From Bacteroidota bacterium (GTDB lineage Bacteria > Bacteroidota > Bacteroidia > Bacteroidales > 4484-276), in NCBI GenBank assembly GCA_013203545.1, contig JABMQA010001241.1:1-11341 (forward strand): a stretch of 11,341 nucleotides of DNA, written 5' to 3'. Every line of letters starts with the position of its first letter. Position 1 is the first letter of the stretch. This document shows, piece by piece, positions 7,181 through 11,341 of this stretch. The notes beneath the pieces are model-generated. The model did no database searches and was not told the DNA's origin. It was given only the letters and a program-made list of their open reading frames with translations. The translations under genes and the position numbers were made by a program.

Positions 7181-9400
7181 ATGTATAGTGAATCAGAACG
7201 TAAAGAGATTACCGACAGGTATCGCAAGCTGATCAGTTCGTGGAAAAACCGCAATGATGTTCAGGAAGCAAAGATGGTAAGAAAGGCCTTTAACCTGGCA
7301 CTGGAAGCACATAGCGACATGAGGCGAAAATCGGGAGAGCCCTATGTGTATCATCCAATTGAAGTAGCTACCATATGTGCCGCTGATTTGCGTTTGGACT
7401 ACATCTCGATTGTTTGCGCACTATTACACGATGTGGTTGAAGACACAGAATATTTGCTTGAAGACATGGAGCGAATGTTCAATCCTCGGGTTGCTTTGAT
7501 TATTGGTGGTTTAACCAAAATTAAAGGCATATTTGATGATGGCACCAGATCAGTTCAGGCGGAGTATTTTAAAAGAATGATTCTGGTTTTGGCAGAAGAT
7601 ATGCGCGTAATCCTGATCAAGTTGGCCGACAGGTTACACAATATGCGGACCCTGGAGCATATGAAGCGCGAAAGCCAGTTGAAAACTGCATCAGAAACCC
7701 TGATTATGTATGCTCCGCTTGCTTTTAAAATGGGTCTTTACAACATTAAAACTGAACTTGAAGATTTGTCCCTGAAATTTACCGAGCCTGAAATTTATTC
7801 CCATATCAGTAAGCAGGTTATAACATCAGAAGACGAAAGAGACAGATTTATCAACAGATTTATTTATCCCATAAAAAATATTTTAGCAAAGCACGAAACT
7901 TCTTATAGAATTCATGTCAGAACAAAATCGGTTTATTCGATTTGGCAAAAAATGCAAAAAAAAGATATTCCTTTCGAGGATGTCTATGACATATTCGCCA
8001 TTCGAATTATAATTGATTCATCGTTTGAAAATGAAAAATTGGATTGCTGGAAGGTTTATTCATTATTGACCGACGTTTACAAACCCAAGCACGACAGGGT
8101 AAGGGACTGGATTTCGATACCTAAGGCAAATGGATACGAAGCTTTGCATCTTACTGTAATGAGTCACGAAGGGAGGTGGGTGGAAATTCAAATCAGGACC
8201 AATCGGATGGATGAAATCGCCGAATCCGGATTTGCTTCCCATCACTATTACAAAAATATCACCGACGAAAATAAAGTTATTGAGGAGTGGCTTTCGCGCA
8301 TTCGAGAGCAATTCCAAAATCAGGATGAGGATGCACTCAGTTTTCTGGATGATTTTAAACTGACACTTTATTCAGAAGAAATTTACATCTTTACACCCAA
8401 AGGTGATATGATAAAACTACCGGTTGGGTCAACTGCATTGGATTTTGCCTATAATATTCATTCGGAAATTGGGGATAGAAGTATCGGAGCCAAGGTAAAT
8501 TTGTCACTTGTGCCATTAAATTATCAATTAAAAAGTGGTGATCAGGTTGAAATCATCACATCAAAAAAGCAAAGCCCCCAACCCGATTGGCTCGATTATG
8601 TTGTTACAGCCAGGGCAAAAAATTATATCAACGAATATTTAAAATCACAAAAGAAAATGTTTTTCAAAAAAGGCAGGGAAAAACTTGAAAAACATTTTGG
8701 TGAATTGAATATTGAATTTACAAAAGGAAATGTAAAAAGGTTTCAGGACTATAGTAAAATCCCAGGGATTATCGACCTTTATTACAAAGTTGCCATTGAT
8801 GAGATCGGTATAAAAGAGATTAAAAACTGCTGCTTAAAGCAGGAAAAAAACCAATGGTTTAATGCTTTAATTCCATTTGGGAGGTCCAAAAATTTGGATA
8901 GTAAATCCTTAGGTGAGAGTTTGGCTGATCAGATAAGAAATAAACCGGAAGAAGTATTGCTTGGTGAGAAAGTAGATCCTGATTATAATATTGCAAAGTG
9001 TTGTAACCCAATACCAGGGGATGATGTAATCGGGCTTATTATACCAAATAAACCAATTCTTGTTCACCGTACCAATTGCAAATTGGCCATGGATATGATG
9101 TCAAGTTTTGGAAACAGGATTGTGAAGGCGAAATGGAAAGGTGAAGATTCTGTGCTCTTTCTTGCCGGACTACAGTTTACCGGTATTGATAAAATCGGGT
9201 TTATTTATCAAATTACCGACATCATTTCGAAAAAACATAACATAAAAATCCGGTCTTTTCATCTGGATAGTTCCAATGAAGTTTCTGAAGGGAAAATTAT
9301 GGTTTATGTGAATGATACCAAAAAGTTGAATGATTTGATAGCTGATTTGAAAAAAATCAAGAAAATGAAAAAAATCAGCAGGCTGAACCCGGAGAAATAA
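7181..9400 (+). CDS. rel: Bifunctional (p)ppGpp synthetase/hydrolase, Rel/SpoT family
   Basis: Makes and degrades the stringent-response alarmone (p)ppGpp. The start is placed at ATG 7181 (739 residues). The frame extends to a TTG at 7067, but those 38 residues are hydrophobic, unlike the family, and overlap a promoter-like box. Domains: HD hydrolase about 40-190 with H58, H83-D84, E87-D88 and D150-R-L-H-N154 all present, so hydrolysis should work; synthetase about 240-345, with the G-loop-type R-T-K-S-V-Y-S segment (247-253), RVRD at 306-309 and Y-E-A-L-H ending at H323; TGS about 399-460; a zinc-finger/conserved-cysteine domain with C607-C608 and C633; and an ACT domain about 659-735. RVRD corresponds to the RxKD motif of bifunctional Rel enzymes, not the ExDD of synthetase-only RelA, with Lys replaced by Arg. 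Full length and intact. It is followed on the same strand by the fur-like gene and purA. Confidence 0.95.
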   Translation: MYSESERKEITDRYRKLISSWKNRNDVQEAKMVRKAFNLALEAHSDMRRKSGEPYVYHPIEVATICAADLRLDYISIVCALLHDVVEDTEYLLEDMERMFNPRVALIIGGLTKIKGIFDDGTRSVQAEYFKRMILVLAEDMRVILIKLADRLHNMRTLEHMKRESQLKTASETLIMYAPLAFKMGLYNIKTELEDLSLKFTEPEIYSHISKQVITSEDERDRFINRFIYPIKNILAKHETSYRIHVRTKSVYSIWQKMQKKDIPFEDVYDIFAIRIIIDSSFENEKLDCWKVYSLLTDVYKPKHDRVRDWISIPKANGYEALHLTVMSHEGRWVEIQIRTNRMDEIAESGFASHHYYKNITDENKVIEEWLSRIREQFQNQDEDALSFLDDFKLTLYSEEIYIFTPKGDMIKLPVGSTALDFAYNIHSEIGDRSIGAKVNLSLVPLNYQLKSGDQVEIITSKKQSPQPDWLDYVVTARAKNYINEYLKSQKKMFFKKGREKLEKHFGELNIEFTKGNVKRFQDYSKIPGIIDLYYKVAIDEIGIKEIKNCCLKQEKNQWFNALIPFGRSKNLDSKSLGESLADQIRNKPEEVLLGEKVDPDYNIAKCCNPIPGDDVIGLIIPNKPILVHRTNCKLAMDMMSSFGNRIVKAKWKGEDSVLFLAGLQFTGIDKIGFIYQITDIISKKHNIKIRSFHLDSSNEVSEGKIMVYVNDTKKLNDLIADLKKIKKMKKISRLNPEK

Positions 9401-9443
9401 AAAAGAATTTTAGGAATTTTAACCAAATTTCATATAAAAAACA

Positions 9444-9451
9444 TATATTTG
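9444..9451 (+). promoter_or_regulatory. Candidate -7 box of fur-family gene promoter (TATATTTG)
   Basis: TATATTTG fits TAnnTTTG and is followed by CC, as in many Bacteroidota promoters. It would give a leader of about 65-70 nt that keeps the ribosome binding site at 9511-9515. A second fit, TATTTTTG at 9504-9511, overlaps that site and would start transcription after it, so this upstream box is preferred. No clear -33 TTTG is seen. Confidence 0.4.
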
Positions 9452-9510
9452 CCACCGATCTATTTTTATTTATACTAAATAACATTTGAATTGTTTTTTT
9501 TGTTATTTTT

Positions 9511-9515
9511 GGAGG
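9511..9515 (+). promoter_or_regulatory. Ribosome binding site of fur-family gene (GGAGG)
   Basis: GGAGG lies nine bases before the ATG at 9525, and fixes that codon rather than the in-frame ATG two codons later at 9531. Strong sites of this type are uncommon in this phylum. Confidence 0.6.
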
Positions 9516-9524
9516 TAAAATTTT

Positions 9525-10013
9525 ATGGAGATGAAAGAAAATCAGGACTCGTTTGACACTGTCAAGAAAATTTTTACAGAATATCTTGAAGGCAAGGGGC
9601 ATAGGAAAACACCTGAAAGATACACCATTTTAAAGGAAATCTATGCTACTGATGGGCATTTTGATATTGAATCTCTTTACATCAGGATGAAAAACAATAA
9701 GTATCGTGTGAGCAGAGCTACACTGTACAATACTATTGAATTGCTTCTCGACTGTAATTTGGTTACAAAACATCAGTTTGGAAATAACTGTGCCCAGTTT
9801 GAAAGGTCATTCAAATTCAGGCAACACGACCATTTTATTTGCCTAAATAATGGTGATGTTATGGAGTTTTTTGATCCGAAACTAAATGAGATCAAAGATT
9901 TTGTGGAAAATGAATTAGGCGTTAAAATCACACATCACTCATTAACGTTTTATGGCCATTGCAATGGAAATGGTGACAAGAAGGGGAATGAGATCATAAA
10001 GGAGAAAAAATAA
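9525..10013 (+). CDS. Fur-family transcriptional regulator with degenerate structural zinc site
   Basis: A 162-residue dimeric DNA-binding repressor of the Fur/PerR/Zur type, expected to sense a metal ion or peroxide. The winged helix covers about residues 20-85, with 'K-T-P-E-R-Y-T-I-L' and 'R-V-S-R-A-T-L-Y-N-T-I-E-L-L', the recognition-helix region. In the dimerisation part, H45, E93, H101-D-H103, E114 and H138 line up with metal ligands of E. coli Fur (H33, E81, H88/H90, E101, H125). The structural zinc site is incomplete: the usual C-x-x-C reads C106-L-N-N109, and only C146 remains of the C-terminal cysteine pair. It may therefore fold without structural zinc, use other ligands, or pair C106 with C146. 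Which metal it senses cannot be told. It sits 124 bp after rel and 108 bp before purA on the same strand, with its own promoter-like box and ribosome binding site. Confidence 0.9.
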   Translation: MEMKENQDSFDTVKKIFTEYLEGKGHRKTPERYTILKEIYATDGHFDIESLYIRMKNNKYRVSRATLYNTIELLLDCNLVTKHQFGNNCAQFERSFKFRQHDHFICLNNGDVMEFFDPKLNEIKDFVENELGVKITHHSLTFYGHCNGNGDKKGNEIIKEKK

Positions 10014-10045
10014 TTTTCTTTGCAGATAGTTAACATTTTTATTCC

Positions 10046-10053
10046 TAAATTTG
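10046..10053 (+). promoter_or_regulatory. Candidate -7 box of purA promoter (TAAATTTG)
   Basis: TAAATTTG matches TAnnTTTG. A TTTG at 10019-10022 lies 23 bases upstream, slightly too far for the usual -33 spacing of about 20. The transcript would begin around 10058-10060, inside the left arm of the inverted repeat at 10054-10090, leaving a leader of about 60 nt. Confidence 0.45.
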
Positions 10054-10090
10054 TTATGCAAAGTCCGGAATTTGCTGTGACTTTGCATAA
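10054..10090 (+). promoter_or_regulatory. Perfect 12-bp inverted repeat between fur-like gene and purA
   Basis: TTATGCAAAGTC (10054-10065) and GACTTTGCATAA (10079-10090) are exact reverse complements around a 13-base spacer. TTATTTTTAA follows directly. It could be a weak intrinsic terminator for the fur-like gene, since the stem is stable and a T-rich tail follows. Or it could be an operator or leader hairpin for purA, since it abuts the TAAATTTG box and covers the predicted transcription start. The sequence does not decide between these. Confidence 0.7.
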
Positions 10091-10121
10091 TTATTTTTAA
10101 TAAGAATCGAAACACGAATCA

Positions 10122-11341
10122 ATGAAAGTAGATGTATTACTGGGTCTTCAGTGGGGTGATGAGGGCAAAGGAAAGATAGTGGATGTTTTGTCACCAAAGT
10201 ACGATGTAATTGCACGATTTCAGGGAGGCCCAAATGCCGGCCATACCATTGAGTTTGAAGGTAAAAAATTCATCCTGCATACCATACCATCAGGCATATT
10301 CGATCAAAAAAAGATCAATATTATTGGAAATGGGGTTATCATCGATCCCTTTGTATTAAACCGCGAAGTTGAGCAACTGCATGCGGAAAATATTGATCCG
10401 TTTCAAAATCTTTATATTTCAAAAAAGGCGCATCTGATTCTGCCTTCTCACAGGTTGCTTGATGCGGTTTATGAAGCTTCGAAGGGCAAATCAAAGATTG
10501 GATCAACCTTAAAAGGCATCGGGCCAACCTACACCGATAAGGTTGCCAGGCTGGGGGTTCGGATTGGAGATATATTCAGTGATAATTTCACCGAAAAATA
10601 CAATTCACTTGTTGAGAAGCATTTAAGAATTGCGCGTTCCTATTCTGATTCTATTGATGATTATGAATTTGACGGTTTTAAATTTGACACCTATCAGGAA
10701 AAGTGGTTTGAAGCTTTGGAAAACATCAAACGTTTCAAGCAAATCGACAGTGAATATTTTATTAACCGATGCCTGAACGAGAATAAGAAGATATTGGCCG
10801 AAGGCGCACAGGGCACCCTGCTTGATATTGATTTCGGATCTTACCCATTTGTAACTTCATCCAATACCATATGTTCGGGAGTATGTTCTGGGTTGGGTAT
10901 TGCCCCCTCAAAAGTAGGGAAGGTTTATGGCGTTTTTAAAGCATATTGCACAAGGGTTGGTAGTGGGCCTTTCCCCAGTGAACTACATGATAAAAATGGT
11001 GAAAATTTACGCGAAGTGGGTCGTGAATTTGGCTCAACTACCGGTAGGCCGCGTAGATGCGGATGGTTGGATATTGTTGCCTTAAACTATGCAGTTATGC
11101 TGAATGGGGTAACTGATCTTGTTATGACAAAAAGTGATGTTTTAAGTCATTTTAAGGAGTTGAAGGTTGCCACTGAATACGTCTTTAATGGAGAAAAGGT
11201 TGACCATATTCCCTTTGAGTCCGGTAATTTACAACCATCTTATCAAACACTTCAAGGGTGGGAATCAGAAATTGACGATGTAAAGAAATTGGATCTTTTG
11301 CCGGTGGAATTAATGGATTATATCGATTTTATTCAACAGAA
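10122..11341 (+). CDS. purA: Adenylosuccinate synthetase PurA, 3' end cut by window edge
   Basis: PurA joins IMP and aspartate using GTP to form adenylosuccinate, the first committed step from IMP to AMP, in the cytoplasm. The window holds 406 complete codons and two further bases. Family members are about 420-435 residues, so only a short C-terminal piece is missing. The N terminus carries Q-W-G-D13-E-G-K-G-K with the catalytic base D13. The general acid H41 falls in G-G-P-N-A-G-H-T, at the same numbering as in E. coli, which supports the ATG at 10122. G-S-T-T-G-R-P-R-R-C-G-W at 304-315 is the substrate loop with the conserved arginines. T-K-S-D at 336-339 is the guanine-recognition motif. 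No Shine-Dalgarno sequence is visible before the start, as is common in the phylum. It is the third gene of the rel, fur-like, purA series. Confidence 0.97.
   Translation, partial: MKVDVLLGLQWGDEGKGKIVDVLSPKYDVIARFQGGPNAGHTIEFEGKKFILHTIPSGIFDQKKINIIGNGVIIDPFVLNREVEQLHAENIDPFQNLYISKKAHLILPSHRLLDAVYEASKGKSKIGSTLKGIGPTYTDKVARLGVRIGDIFSDNFTEKYNSLVEKHLRIARSYSDSIDDYEFDGFKFDTYQEKWFEALENIKRFKQIDSEYFINRCLNENKKILAEGAQGTLLDIDFGSYPFVTSSNTICSGVCSGLGIAPSKVGKVYGVFKAYCTRVGSGPFPSELHDKNGENLREVGREFGSTTGRPRRCGWLDIVALNYAVMLNGVTDLVMTKSDVLSHFKELKVATEYVFNGEKVDHIPFESGNLQPSYQTLQGWESEIDDVKKLDLLPVELMDYIDFIQQ

Noticed and set aside
9425..9451. Imperfect dyad CAAAT...ATTTG before the fur-like gene, as an autoregulatory operator
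   Set aside because: The arms match for only five outer bases with a misaligned interior, and the region is so AT-rich that this is expected by chance.
10339..10527. Minus-strand open frame inside purA (62 codons)
   Set aside because: Antisense to a clear, well-conserved gene, with no recognisable protein pattern; likewise the other frames opposite or within the lipoprotein, tilS and rel genes.

Overview
This AT-rich window looks like a chromosomal segment of a Bacteroidota bacterium, probably class Bacteroidia. Three things point there: an 866-residue secreted protein ending in a type B sorting domain of the type IX secretion system (T9SS, found only in this phylum and its relatives); repeated promoter-like boxes of the phylum-specific form TAnnTTTG upstream of most genes; and protein variants typical of the phylum, such as the W-I-S-x-P-K-A-N-G-Y-E-A-L-H block in the Rel protein. 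No tRNA, rRNA, CRISPR array, insertion sequence or phage gene was seen. Nothing finer than class can be argued from the sequence.

Left part (1-4360). tilS (tRNA-Ile lysidine synthetase) runs leftward from 1472. A 366-bp gap with divergent promoter-like elements follows. Then comes a rightward two-gene unit: an exported protein with a YjbH/GfcD-like layout (outer-membrane beta-barrel family linked to exopolysaccharide), and 44 bp later a lipoprotein with a carboxypeptidase-regulatory-like segment, a ZU5-like segment and a five-cysteine C-terminal region that I do not recognise. A strong stem-loop at 4315-4352 ends this unit. Because it has A- and T-tracts on both sides, it can also end the convergent gene on the other strand.

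Middle (4396-7180). One large leftward gene encodes a multidomain surface or secreted protein (PKD-like, Ig/cadherin-like and fibronectin-III-like modules) with the T9SS type B tail. A short divergent promoter region separates it from the next block.

Right part (7181-11341). Three rightward housekeeping or regulatory genes follow: a full-length bifunctional Rel/SpoT (p)ppGpp synthetase-hydrolase, a Fur-family metal regulator that lacks half of its structural zinc-site cysteines, and purA (adenylosuccinate synthetase), cut by the right edge shortly before its end. Each has its own promoter-like box. The gap before purA also holds a perfect 12-bp inverted repeat. (p)ppGpp is known to inhibit PurA in other bacteria, so the cluster places an alarmone enzyme beside one of its known targets.

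The least explained parts are the YjbH-like/ZU5-like lipoprotein pair, the degenerate zinc site of the Fur protein, and the purA leader hairpin. I see no clear sign of a wholly new defence or mobile system. Three start codons (YjbH-like gene, lipoprotein, Rel) are placed downstream of the longest possible open frame, for reasons given in each entry.
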